Positions 8,742 through 16,431 of a DNA stretch of 63,383 nucleotides are shown here, piece after piece. Source of the stretch: Candidatus Borkfalkia faecavium (GTDB taxonomy: Bacteria; Bacillota; Clostridia; Christensenellales; Borkfalkiaceae); the NCBI GenBank assembly GCA_019114755.1, contig DXEW01000017.1:1-63383 (forward strand). Reading direction: 5' to 3'. Under the pieces are notes generated by a model, which was not told the origin of the DNA, did not search any database, and saw only the letters and a list, made by a program, of their open reading frames with translations. The number at the start of each line of letters is the position of its first letter. Within the stretch, counting starts at the first letter, position 1. Made by a program: the position numbers and the translations under genes.

Positions 8742-8774
8742 ACAAAACTCACAAACCTTTTCCGCAGCGGCCCG

Positions 8775-8962
8775 GCCGCTCTGTTTTAGTATACCATACT
8801 TTTCCGCAGCGGCTCGGCCGCTCTGTTTTAGTATATCATATCCCGCCGCCGGCCAGGAATACATCCTGTCCGCGGCCGCTCTGTTTAGTATATCATATCC
8901 CGCCGCCGGCCATGGATACATCCTGTCTTCGGCCGCTCTGTTTTAGTATATCATATCCCGCC
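8775..8962 (-). promoter_or_regulatory. Tandem array of four extended -10 promoter elements upstream of ruvX
   Basis: On the minus strand TGGTATACT or TGATATACT (TGn plus TATACT) occurs at 8788-8796, 8830-8838, 8887-8895 and 8945-8953, each followed by AAAACAGAG. The first spacing is 42 bp and the others 57-58 bp. The repeated unit includes the flanking GC-rich block, so the array arose by tandem duplication of a promoter. Confidence 0.65.
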
Positions 8963-8970
8963 GCCGCCGT

Positions 8971-9241
8971 CCACAGTTTTTTGAAAAAACAGAGAAAATT
9001 ATCGATAATTTCACCCGCCGTTCTGCTTTTGACCTTCTTTGATACAAAAAACGGCAGTTTCCTAAGCGCGCCCTCCTCTTTCCATATAACGCCCCCGGGC
9101 GCGCTCTCCGCCTTCCCAAAACGCCGCCTTGCCGCCGTCTTCCCGAAAATGCCGCCCTCCCCCGTTCCATAGCAAAACGCCTTCCCCAAAAACGCCGATA
9201 CCCGCCGCGGCCGAAGCCGCGGCGGATACCGTAAGAAAAAG
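8971..9241. other. Intergenic sequence with one GC-rich hairpin
   Basis: No convincing gene. A stem (CCGCCGCGGC/GCCGCGGCGG, about 9207-9231) could end a leftward transcript from the small reading frame at 9.4 kb, although its T-run lies about ten bases beyond the stem. Confidence 0.4.
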
Positions 9242-9321
9242 TTGTTAGAGTGTGGGCAAGGGGAAGCCGCCCGCCGTGCGGGCGGCGGGGATGCGGGCGC
9301 ATCGTACGCGCGCATCCCCCT

Positions 9322-9435
9322 CTATGGGAGGCGCGGAGCTGCATGCCGCTCCGCGGCGTGTGAGCCTTGTCTGCCGCCCTTTTGGGCGGCGCGGGTATCG
9401 CCCGCCGCGAGCACGCGTTTGAGCGATCTTTTCAT
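9322..9435 (-). CDS. Candidate small basic peptide (37 residues)
   Basis: ATG at 9433-9435 with AGGAGAG five bases upstream and a plausible promoter (GTGACA at 9506-9511, TATAAC at 9482-9487). The peptide starts MKRSLKRVLAAG and is rich in Arg, Ala and Gly. A GC-rich hairpin (9287-9320) follows the stop. No family recognised; the transcript could equally be a small RNA. Its reality depends on the start signals alone. Confidence 0.3.
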   Translation of the reverse strand: MKRSLKRVLAAGDTRAAQKGGRQGSHAAERHAAPRLP

Positions 9436-9481
9436 AAAACTCTCCTGTCTGTCTTTTGTAACGCCTATAGCATAGCAGAAA

Positions 9482-9511
9482 GTTATATAATTCTTTGGGA
9501 AAATTTGTCAC
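9482..9511 (-). promoter_or_regulatory. Promoter-like sequence upstream of the 9.4-kb small frame
   Basis: GTGACA (9506-9511), 18-bp spacer, TATAAC (9482-9487) in an AT-rich patch that contrasts with the surrounding GC-rich DNA. Confidence 0.45.
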
Positions 9512-9566
9512 GAAAATGTAATAAATCGTATCATATTTGTAAAAAAACCGGGCGGCGGGCATACAA

Positions 9567-9595
9567 AAACGGGCGGAGCCGAAGCTCCGCCCGCA
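9567..9595 (-). terminator. Terminator after the MFS transporter
   Basis: Stem CGGGCGGAGC/GCTCCGCCCG with a tetraloop, followed by TTTTTG on the minus strand, about 20 bp below the stop at 9618. Confidence 0.85.
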
Positions 9596-9617
9596 AAATC
9601 GACAGATATTTTTCGTA

Positions 9618-11033
9618 TTATTCGGTTTTTTCCGCTTCTTCCGCCGCGGGGGATACCCCTTCCTGCGCGGGAACTTCTTCAGCGTTCTCCTGTGCGGGAA
9701 CTTGTACTTCGGCCGCGGGGCTCCCGCTGCCGCCTTCGCCGGCGCCCGGCACCTTGCAGCGGATGGCGAGGATGAACAGCACCAGGCCGATGACGAACAT
9801 CACCGCCAGGGCGGCGACGCCGATGCTCTGGGCCGTGAACGCCGTGTGGATGCCCTGCTCTGCCAGCGAATCGAAATAGGGCGCGCACAGCGCCGTCACC
9901 GTACCCACGAGGAAGGTGCCCATGAACGAGGCGCCCTTGCCGAAGATATCGTAAATGCCGAAGTACTCGCTCGCCTTTTCGCCGGGGATGATCTTGGCGA
10001 AATAAGAGCGGGACATCGCCTGGATGGTGCCCTGGAACAGGCCCACGCACACGGCGAGGATCCAGAACTCGTATTCTTGGTCCAAAAAGATGGCGTATAC
10101 GGTGATGAAGAAGTAGGCGACGATGCAGGCGATGATCAGGTACTGCGGCTTGACCCTGCGCGAGAGCATCCCCAACAGGATGGCGGCGGGGAAGGCGACC
10201 ACCTGGGTGACGAGGAGGGCGATGACCAGGCTGACCGTATCCAGCCCCAGCGAGGTGCCGTAGGTGGTGGCGAGGTCGATGATGGTATACACGCCGTCGA
10301 TAAAGAAGAAGAAGGCGAGCAAAAACAGCCAGATGCGCTTATCGCGGGCGATCTCCCGGAAGGTGTGCCCGAGCGAGCGCAGTCCAACGCGCACGGGATG
10401 GCCTGCGGGCTCCACGAACTGCCGCTGCTCGTAGCCGCGCCACAGGGGCAGCGTGCAGGCGACCCACCACACCGCCACGATGAGGAAGACGATGATCATG
10501 CACACCTGCAGCGAGATGAGCTCGAACATGTAATACATCACATACACGGCGATGGTGAGCACGAAGGGGATGCAGCTGCCGATATACCCCCAGGCATAGC
10601 CGCGGGAAGAGACTTCGTCCATGCGCTCGCGGGTGGTGACGTCGCACAGCATGGAATCGTACACCACCAGGCTGAGCTGGTAGGCAGATTTGGCGAACAC
10701 GAACAGCACGAGGAACCACATCCAGTGCTGCATAAAGCCGAGCGCCACGCACCCCAGCGCCCCGACGAGCACGGCGACGGAGAAGATCTTCCGCCGCATG
10801 CCGCGCAGGTCTGACAGCGAGCCGAAGATGGGCCCCAATACCGCCACCACCACGGTGGCGATGCTGGTGGCGTACGACCAGTAGACGACGTATTCGGAAT
10901 CGCTCGCGCCGCCGCTTTCGGCGATGGTATTGAAAAAGATGGGAAGGAGAGTGGAAACGAGCAGCGTGAAGGCGGAATTGCCCACGTCGTACCACACCCA
11001 CTTGCGCTCTAACGGCGTCATTTTCATCTTCAT
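9618..11033 (-). CDS. MFS transporter of the UMF1/Atg22-like family
   Basis: 471-residue integral membrane protein with about twelve hydrophobic segments. The N-terminus (WYDVGNSAFTLLVSTLLPIFF) is typical of the UMF1 family related to the fungal vacuole effluxer Atg22. The C-terminal 40 residues are acidic and Ala/Glu-rich. Substrate unknown; Atg22 relatives are linked to amino acid export, which cannot be assumed here. It lies 45 bp downstream of the phospholipase C-like gene, from which it may be transcribed. Confidence 0.85.
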   Translation of the reverse strand: MKMKMTPLERKWVWYDVGNSAFTLLVSTLLPIFFNTIAESGGASDSEYVVYWSYATSIATVVVAVLGPIFGSLSDLRGMRRKIFSVAVLVGALGCVALGFMQHWMWFLVLFVFAKSAYQLSLVVYDSMLCDVTTRERMDEVSSRGYAWGYIGSCIPFVLTIAVYVMYYMFELISLQVCMIIVFLIVAVWWVACTLPLWRGYEQRQFVEPAGHPVRVGLRSLGHTFREIARDKRIWLFLLAFFFFIDGVYTIIDLATTYGTSLGLDTVSLVIALLVTQVVAFPAAILLGMLSRRVKPQYLIIACIVAYFFITVYAIFLDQEYEFWILAVCVGLFQGTIQAMSRSYFAKIIPGEKASEYFGIYDIFGKGASFMGTFLVGTVTALCAPYFDSLAEQGIHTAFTAQSIGVAALAVMFVIGLVLFILAIRCKVPGAGEGGSGSPAAEVQVPAQENAEEVPAQEGVSPAAEEAEKTE

Positions 11034-11051
11034 ATCCTTTCACTTGACCTC

Positions 11052-11097
11052 CCGATCAAATTTTGTACTTCTTTCCGATCAAATTTTGTACTTCTTT
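11052..11097 (-). repeat. Perfect 23-bp tandem duplication at the 3' end of the phospholipase-like gene
   Basis: CCGATCAAATTTTGTACTTC plus three bases is repeated head to tail (11052-11074, 11075-11097). The second copy contains the stop codon of the gene at 11079, the first lies just after it. Confidence 0.85.
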
Positions 11098-11933
11098 TCT
11101 TCTTCCAAAGGCAATACAGGGATCTGCTGCCAGCCCTCGCGCGGGCCGAAGGTATCGGCAAAGGCAGGGCCGAGCGCGGCGTTCCCCTCCAAAAAGGCGA
11201 GGTAGTTTTGGGTGAGGGCAAGGCAGTCGTCCAGCGCCGCCGCGAACAGCTTTTGCAGGCGCAAATTGCTGTCTGCGCAGGCGGGGATGGGGCGCTTTGC
11301 CATCATCATCCCGTGCATTTCAGGATAGTTGCCCGAAAGTTTCAGCACCAAATTGACGAGCCCGCGCTTGGGCTGGTGCGGGGCGCGCAGCAGGGCATTG
11401 TAAAAGCGCATGGAGCGCAGGGCGCGCAGCACCTGCTTTTCACTGACCCCCGCAAAGAAGGGGGCGATGACGGCGGCGTTCTCCGCCGAGGGGACGATGT
11501 GGTCGTCTATCTTTGCCGAAAGCGGCTCGATGCCCCGTTCTTCCAACAAAAAGCGGTCGAACTCGCTCTCGATCTCGGTATGGGTGACGTGGCTGAGGCG
11601 GATCTTGTTTTCGATATAGCTGTGGCAGGCGCGGTCTAAGGCGAAGTGGCACACAAACCCCAAAAGGTACGCCAGCGCCCCCGCGCGGTCGTCCGCCTCG
11701 GCATAGGCGAGCTTGGCGGGGGCGAAAAAATCGCTCCCCTTCTGCCCGTGCGTGCGGTAGCCGACGGCGTTGACGGGGTCCGCCTTCAACACCTTGTAAT
11801 AGAACAGGATATCCGGCCCGTGCAGGCCGATGTCGTACAGCTGCCTGCGCGCGGAAGCGGCGGCAGCGACCTCGACGGGGTATACTTCCAGCATTTTTTC
11901 GCCGAAGACGCGGTGTGCATAAGTGGATGGCAT
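11079..11933 (-). CDS. Zinc-dependent phospholipase C-like protein
   Basis: 284 residues from the ATG at 11931-11933 (MPSTYAHRVFGEKML), with GGAGG eight bases upstream. The order of metal-ligand motifs matches the zinc-dependent phospholipase C fold (PF00882): His6 in the N-terminal helix, GLHGPDILFYYK, and CHFALDRACHSYIE. There is no signal peptide, so unlike secreted clostridial phospholipases it should be cytosolic; such homologues are common in Clostridia and have no assigned substrate. A longer upstream reading frame lacks start signals. Confidence 0.8.
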   Translation of the reverse strand: MPSTYAHRVFGEKMLEVYPVEVAAAASARRQLYDIGLHGPDILFYYKVLKADPVNAVGYRTHGQKGSDFFAPAKLAYAEADDRAGALAYLLGFVCHFALDRACHSYIENKIRLSHVTHTEIESEFDRFLLEERGIEPLSAKIDDHIVPSAENAAVIAPFFAGVSEKQVLRALRSMRFYNALLRAPHQPKRGLVNLVLKLSGNYPEMHGMMMAKRPIPACADSNLRLQKLFAAALDDCLALTQNYLAFLEGNAALGPAFADTFGPREGWQQIPVLPLEEEKKYKI

Positions 11934-11958
11934 AAACTTTTTCCTCCGGTACCCCTTT

Positions 11959-11967
11959 ATTATACCA
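11959..11967 (-). promoter_or_regulatory. Extended -10 promoter of the phospholipase-like gene
   Basis: TGGTATAAT (TGn plus TATAAT) with no good -35 hexamer; about 25 bp before the start codon. Confidence 0.65.
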
Positions 11968-11969
11968 CA

Positions 11970-12245
11970 TCGCCGCCGCCCCGCCACCCTTTTTGAGGCA
12001 AAAAATTGTAATATAAATGTAAAATCGTGAAAATACGGGCGCGAAGGGCAGATTTCCGCCTGCAAAAGGGCTGCGAAGGGCAAGGCACCGCCCGCAAAAG
12101 GGCTATGGTTCCGCCCTGCGCCGCCGCCTTTGCAGACGGCGGCGCGGGCAAAGGGCGCAAAGCGGGGCGCGGGCAAACAAGCGGATAAACGCAAAGGGTT
12201 TGCTGCGGCGCGGGCGGACAAAGGGATCTGAAAGCGCACGGGCAA
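11970..12245. other. GC-rich intergenic stretch
   Basis: About 275 bp of low-complexity sequence with scattered GGGCAAA-type repeats. No gene, RNA or promoter recognised. Confidence 0.5.
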
Positions 12246-12249
12246 AGAA

Positions 12250-12281
12250 GGGGCGCGCCGCAAGATCTTGCGGCGCGCCCC
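12250..12281 (-). terminator. Strong palindromic terminator after the YtxH-like gene
   Basis: A perfect 32-bp palindrome (GGGGCGCGCCGCAAGA and its complement) followed by TTCTTTG on the minus strand. Confidence 0.75.
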
Positions 12282-12286
12282 GTGCC

Positions 12287-12466
12287 TTATTCGGCGCTCT
12301 GCCGCCCGCCTTCCAGTTCGGCGAGCTTTTGGTCGATATACGCGTCTACGCGCTGCTTCAGCTCTTCCTGCCCCTTTTTGACCAGGGCGCGCGCCTTGTT
12401 GTTGCCGGCGATGAGCAGCGCCCCCGCCGCCATGCCGAGCACCATCCCCGCGATGAATTTTTCCAT
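12287..12466 (-). CDS. YtxH-like small membrane-anchored protein
   Basis: 59 residues from the ATG at 12464-12466, preceded by GGAGG. One glycine-rich N-terminal membrane segment (residues about 4-21, GMVLGMAAGALLIAG) followed by a charged amphipathic helix, the layout of YtxH/DUF948-type general stress proteins. Family assignment is by architecture only. It has its own extended -10 and terminator, so it is monocistronic. Confidence 0.7.
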   Translation of the reverse strand: MEKFIAGMVLGMAAGALLIAGNNKARALVKKGQEELKQRVDAYIDQKLAELEGGRQSAE

Positions 12467-12542
12467 GCGTTTTTTCCTCCGTGCGGCAAACCGCCGCAGG
12501 CAAAGTATGTGCGCCGCCGCCCGCATTTATGCACGGCCGCCG

Positions 12543-12551
12543 TTTATAACA
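12543..12551 (-). promoter_or_regulatory. Extended -10 promoter of the YtxH-like gene
   Basis: TGTTATAAA (TGn plus TATAAA), about 77 bp before the start codon; no clear -35. Confidence 0.5.
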
Positions 12552-12638
12552 GCCGACTGCGGGAAGGCGCGGACGGCTTATACGCGGAAGAAAACCCTTT
12601 CCCCGCCGCTTATGCGGAAAAAGCCCCTGCCGCCTCGC

Positions 12639-13253
12639 TCATGTGCGGGGCGGCAGCAGGGCGCGCAGGCGCTCGTTCTCCTGCCGCAGCTGCCGTATCT
12701 GCCCGTGTAGGCGCTCGTTTTCCTGCCGCAGCGAATAGGCAAGGCGGTCGTACAGGGCGTTGATCTCCCCTTCCAGCCGCTTTTCCAGCAGCCTGCGGGG
12801 GCGGGGAGCGGCGGCAGCGGCGCCCATGCCCAGCTTCTGCGCCGCCGCGCGCACCTCTTCCGGCTGTTTTTTGAGCATGTTGCGGTATTTGTTCTGATAG
12901 CGCAGCATCTTTTTTTCGTCGCCGCCGCACACGTTGGCGATGGCACGGCGGACGGAGTTGCCCTTGCCGCGCTCGATGAGGATGAGGCGGAGCATCTCTT
13001 CCTTTTCGGCGGGGCTGAAGGGGCGCACCCGCTCGGCGCGCAGCTGCGTGCCTTCCAGCAGGCGCTTGGCGGCGGAGTCTTCCGTGCGCAGCAGGCGGTA
13101 ATAGTAGTTGCGCACGCTGCCGCCCGCGCGGCCGTGCTCTTTGCCGTAGCGCGCGAACAGCTCGGTCAGCGTCTTGCCCTCCTTCCTGCCCGCCGCGATG
13201 TACCCGACCAGCGCCTCCGCCTCTGCCCTGGCATACCCGTTGATCTTTTCCAT
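12639..13253 (-). CDS. Putative DNA-binding protein with C-terminal coiled coil
   Basis: 204 residues; start with GGAGG nine bases upstream. The N-terminal 60 residues (with the SVRNYYYRLL segment) and residues about 78-120 look like two helical Myb/SANT-like units resembling RsfA-type regulators. Residues about 160-200 form a leucine-rich coiled coil with repeats of LRQENERL. An RsfA-like sporulation or cell-type regulator is possible but the match is by pattern only. It is divergent from the gene at 13426. Confidence 0.55.
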   Translation of the reverse strand: MEKINGYARAEAEALVGYIAAGRKEGKTLTELFARYGKEHGRAGGSVRNYYYRLLRTEDSAAKRLLEGTQLRAERVRPFSPAEKEEMLRLILIERGKGNSVRRAIANVCGGDEKKMLRYQNKYRNMLKKQPEEVRAAAQKLGMGAAAAAPRPRRLLEKRLEGEINALYDRLAYSLRQENERLHGQIRQLRQENERLRALLPPRT

Positions 13254-13425
13254 GGCCTTACACCTCCGAAACTTCTGCGCGGGCGCCTTTGCCCGCGCGG
13301 GTATGATATTGACATAGTATTGTTTTTTTATTCATACAATACAATATTCTTTTCATAACCAAGTCAAAGTAAAAGGGACCCGCCCCGAAAGGCGTCTTTT
13401 GCTTTGACTTGGTTAGGAGGTAGCC
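13254..13425. promoter_or_regulatory. Divergent promoter region containing a MITE relic
   Basis: AT-rich stretch between two divergent genes. A TTGACA lies at 13309-13314 on the plus strand and TTGACT on the minus strand inside the relic's inverted repeat. ATTGT/ACAAT half-sites between them (about 13319-13345) could be operator elements. No -10 at ideal spacing could be settled. Confidence 0.4.
13357..13414 (-). mobile_element. Deleted MITE copy (58 bp)
   Basis: AACCAAGTCAAAG ... CTTTGACTTGGTT inverted ends. The first 45 bp match the reverse complement of the right end of the full element at 33422-33700 (CCCGCCC.GAAAGGCGTCTTTTG), followed directly by the 13-bp left terminus, so the centre is deleted. 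TA flanks both ACCAAG termini. The right end abuts the Shine-Dalgarno of the gene at 13426. Confidence 0.8.
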
Positions 13426-14394
13426 ATGCGCATCCACTTTTCCGCCGCCCTGCCCTGCCTGCTGCGCCTGGACGGCGCAAACGCCGGCTGCGTGGGCGAA
13501 GCCGAACAGTTCGCCGACCTCTGCCCGCCGGGGGCTTTGGCGGAATTTTTGCCCGCCGACGGCGACTATGTGCCCCTGGCGTTCATGGTGGACGAAACAT
13601 TTTTCCGCCGCCCGCCCGCCTGCGCCGACGTATACCGCAGCGACTGCTGCGCCGACATCTACGCTGCGCGCTTTTGCACCCGCGAGGTGCGCTTTACCCT
13701 GCTGGCGCAGGGGAGCGCCGCGGGGCTTGCCGCCACCGCCTTCGACGCGGGAACGCCGCTGCTCCTCTTGGAGGGCGGGGGCGTGTTCGCCACCCATCCC
13801 CTGCCGCGGGGCGAATACGACATCGGCGAAGAGCACATCGGCGGCGAAAGGTTTGTGCGCGCCTTCTGCCGCTGCGGAGGGGGAAGCAGGCTGCTCTTAT
13901 TTTCGGAAGAAGGAAAACAGGTGCTCGACGAGCGCGCCGATTTTTACGAAGGCGGCAAACAGCTGTGCCTGCGCGCCCGCATTGCCGACATCGCCGGCCA
14001 CACGCAGGAACGGCGCTTTTGCAGCGAGGAAGGGATCTTGCGCGAGACGGCGCGCACCGCCCGCCCGCGGGAGGGCTACGACCCCGATAAGCTCCCCGAA
14101 GCGGTGCTGCCCTTCGCCTTTTTTCAGGCGATGGCGGCGGGCGGCGACCTCTCCCCCTACCTTTCGGCGGAGCTGTTGGGGCAGCGCGAGGCGCTTGCCG
14201 CCTACCTGGGCGATTTTTGCGCCGTACGCCTGCCCAAAGAGGTGTTTTACCTCACCCACGAGGGGTCGGCGGCGGGGCTTACCTACCGCGCGGGCAAAAA
14301 CCTGTTCGACGTGCGCTGGTTCGCGGCGGAACTGCGCGGCCGCAAGATCGAGAACGTCCGCCCCGTCGGCGGCTCCGACTTTCTGTTTGCCTGA
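13426..14394 (+). CDS. Hypothetical protein, 322 residues
   Basis: Not recognised. ATG at 13426 with AGGAGG directly upstream. The protein is soluble, Ala/Gly/Glu-rich, without signal peptide or membrane segments, and contains about eight scattered cysteines without a tight metal-binding pattern. The distribution of short beta-like stretches suggests a mixed fold. Base composition is that of the neighbours. The MITE relic lies immediately upstream and may have altered its promoter. Confidence 0.7.
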   Translation: MRIHFSAALPCLLRLDGANAGCVGEAEQFADLCPPGALAEFLPADGDYVPLAFMVDETFFRRPPACADVYRSDCCADIYAARFCTREVRFTLLAQGSAAGLAATAFDAGTPLLLLEGGGVFATHPLPRGEYDIGEEHIGGERFVRAFCRCGGGSRLLLFSEEGKQVLDERADFYEGGKQLCLRARIADIAGHTQERRFCSEEGILRETARTARPREGYDPDKLPEAVLPFAFFQAMAAGGDLSPYLSAELLGQREALAAYLGDFCAVRLPKEVFYLTHEGSAAGLTYRAGKNLFDVRWFAAELRGRKIENVRPVGGSDFLFA

Positions 14395-14641
14395 ATGCGC
14401 CCCCGCCCTCTCTGCCTTGACCGCCCCGCCGCCCTTTTGTGTCCGTGCGAGGCCGCGCCCCGTATCCTTTTCGGCTGCCCGTTTGATCCGCCCCGCCGCC
14501 GCCTGCCAAGGCGGCGGCGCGGCGGCTCTCCCTACCCCTTTCCTTTTGGCAGCGGAGGCCGTTTTTTGACGGGGCGCGGCGGCTTTTCCGCTTTTTTCCT
14601 TTCCTTCACACGAATTTCATGCAAAAATACCGCGCGGATGA
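14395..14641. other. Intergenic, GC-rich
   Basis: About 250 bp without a supportable gene. A GCCGCCGCCT/AGGCGGCGGC hairpin (about 14497-14523) may end the preceding transcript, but no T-run follows. Confidence 0.45.
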
Positions 14642-14671
14642 TTGATTGCCGCGCGCATTTTGTGTTATACT
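14642..14671 (+). promoter_or_regulatory. Promoter of the YugP-type peptidase
   Basis: -35 TTGATT (14642-14647), 18-bp spacer, extended -10 TGTTATACT (TATACT at 14666-14671). Confidence 0.75.
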
Positions 14672-14744
14672 AAACATAATAAAAGGCGCAAACTTGCGCA
14701 AACGCGCAGGCGCCCTTCACAACACCGAAAAAGAGGAAACTGCC

Positions 14745-15491
14745 ATGTGGTTTTTTTCTGACGTCTACCTCATCTACCTGTGCTCGGGGCTGATCATCCT
14801 GCCCTGCCTGCTGCTCGCCGCCTGGGCGAGCGCGCGGGTGCACTCCACCTACAACAAGTACAACAAGCTGCCCACCTCTACCGACTGGACGGGCAGCGAC
14901 ACCGCGCGCATGCTGCTGGAAAAGAACGGCATTGCCGACATCGCCGTGGTGCGCGGCAAGGGAAAGCTGACGGACAACTTCAACCCCCGCAGCAAGACGG
15001 TCACCCTTTCGGAAAGCACCTATGCCTCTAACTCGGTGGCGGCGGTGGCGGTGAGCGCGCACGAGATCGGGCACGTGGTGCAGCGGGCGCGCGGCTACGC
15101 CTTTTACAGGCTGCGCACGGCGCTGGTGCCGCTGACGAACATCGGCTCCATGCTCGCCTTCCCCGTGGTCATCGTCGGCGTCATCCTCGAATGGACGCTC
15201 GCCTCTTCGACGGCGGGCAACATCGTGGTGTTTGCGGGCATCTGCCTGTACGCGCTGTCTACCCTGTTCTGCCTGGTGACGCTGCCCGTGGAGCTGAACG
15301 CCTCTTCCCGCGCAAAAAAAATGCTCGCCGAGACGGGCGTTTTGGTCACAGAGGAAGAACAGAAGGCGGCCGCAAAAGTGCTGTCCGCGGCGGCGATGAC
15401 CTACGTCGCCTCGCTTTTGACCTCGCTGGTGTATTTTTTGCGCTTTTTGCTGTATGTGTTTTTGCTGACGGGAAGGAGAAGAAACGATTAA
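14745..15491 (+). CDS. Zinc metallopeptidase, YugP family
   Basis: 248-residue integral membrane protein from the ATG at 14745 (MWFFSDVYL), with GAGGA upstream; a longer upstream frame lacks signals. The zinc motif HEIGH is at residues 106-110, between an N-terminal membrane anchor (about 8-28) and three C-terminal hydrophobic segments (about 125-150, 155-180, 215-240). YugP-type proteins are widespread in Bacillota and their substrates are not established. Monocistronic, followed by the R2 repeat. Confidence 0.88.
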   Translation: MWFFSDVYLIYLCSGLIILPCLLLAAWASARVHSTYNKYNKLPTSTDWTGSDTARMLLEKNGIADIAVVRGKGKLTDNFNPRSKTVTLSESTYASNSVAAVAVSAHEIGHVVQRARGYAFYRLRTALVPLTNIGSMLAFPVVIVGVILEWTLASSTAGNIVVFAGICLYALSTLFCLVTLPVELNASSRAKKMLAETGVLVTEEEQKAAAKVLSAAAMTYVASLLTSLVYFLRFLLYVFLLTGRRRND

Positions 15492-15498
15492 AAAGAAG

Positions 15499-15966
15499 TT
15501 CACGCGTTCCTCGGCGAGCTGACGCCTGCGGAACGCCGTGAGTTTTAGGAAAACCCCAACCAAAACGCGCTATCTGCCGATAGCGCGTTTTCTGTTCGGA
15601 GTTTTCCTCGCCGCGGCATAGTTCAGAGCACACCATTATCAAAATGCCGCGGCTTCACCTTTCCTGCCAAAGCCTCACGGCAAATTGGGGGCGCGGGCGC
15701 AAAAACGTGGTTTTGCTTGCGCGAGTATTTATTTTCAGTTCACGAAATTTCTTTCGTGCTGACGAAAGAAATTTCCGTGAGGAAGGGGGAAACCTGCCGT
15801 GCGCTCGTCGCGTAAAATTACGCGCCGTGCTGGCGGCGGTTTCTCCCCTCTTTTTTTGCCGTTTGGGGGCTCACGTTTTATAAACGGCAAAAAAATTCAC
15901 CTCCATCCGTATGCCCATAAGGGAAAAAAGGAAAAAGTGTGATTTTTCCTTTTTTTCGTATTTGTT
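15499..15966 (+). repeat. Composite structured intergenic repeat, copy R2
   Basis: Most complete copy. In order: P1-type hairpin (15501-15540, inner GAGCTGAC); hairpin AAAACGCGCTAT/ATAGCGCGTTTT enclosed by GGAAAAC/GTTTTCC (about 15551-15608); 10-bp stem GCCGCGGCAT/ATGCCGCGGC with loop core TTCAGAGCACACC; CTTCACCTTTCCTGC island; GCGCAA/TTGCGC hairpin; second P1 (15741-15779); GGGGGAAACC/GGTTTCTCCCC stem enclosing an inner palindrome; TTTTTTTGCCGTTT/AAACGGCAAAAAAA stem (15851-15895); a GGAAAAA/TTTTTCC hairpin. Islands match R1, R3 and R4 while stem arms differ. Non-coding. Confidence 0.8.
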
Positions 15967-15999
15967 TGGAGCGATGGAGAGTTTGTCTCAGCCCCGCGC

Positions 16000-16260
16000 G
16001 GCGAAGCGCGCGGGTATGGATTGTTTTTCTATGTCACCCTGAGCGGCGAATGGATATGAGCCGCGCAGTCGATCCGTCTCTTCGTCCTGTCATTTCGACC
16101 GAGGAAAGGAGCAACAGCGACTGACCGAGTGGAGAAATCTTGCGCGGTGCGTATCGAAAGACAAACTCTTTTGCCGTGTTCGGAACAGCTCTCTGTTCAA
16201 GACAAGATCCCTCGACTGACGCTCGGGATGACAAGGATGGTTTTATTTTCATAGATCCTT
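16000..16260. repeat. Short interspersed repeat of the CATCCTGAGCG type
   Basis: Strings such as TGTCACCCTGAGCGGCGAAT, TCATTTCGACCGAGGAAAGG and ATCCCTCGACTGACGCTCGG are characteristic of widely scattered bacterial interspersed repeats. A related short copy lies at 34388-34420. No gene. Confidence 0.55.
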
Positions 16261-16277
16261 CGGCTCGCATTTTATAG

Positions 16278-16400
16278 GGCTCCCGAAAATCGCAGCAAAG
16301 CGAGATTTTTGGGAAGAGGAGCAGCAGGCGCAACGGGCAAGACGGTGAGCGAAGCGAACCGTCTGCCATAGTGCCTTGCCGCGACGAGCTCGGGATGACA
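16278..16400 (+). repeat. Repeat module shared with R1
   Basis: Matches 137-245 over about 110 bp (CTCCCGAAAATCGCAGCAAA onward). Contains a CCCGAAAATC/GATTTTTGGG hairpin and a GACGGT/ACCGTC stem that appears as GGCGGCG/CGCCGTC in R1. A fragment with GCCATGGCAGACGGC lies at 37675-37696. Confidence 0.7.
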
Positions 16401-16431
16401 AGAGGGTCTAGGGAAAGCCAAGAGCATGAAA

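Noticed and set aside
8775-8962. CRISPR-like array from direct repeats upstream of ruvX
   Set aside because: Spacers are themselves repeated and only four units exist; no cas genes. It is a tandem promoter duplication.
11079-12503. Extended 474-codon version of the phospholipase-like gene
   Set aside because: The extension crosses a promoter and a terminator; the internal ATG at 11933 has GGAGG.
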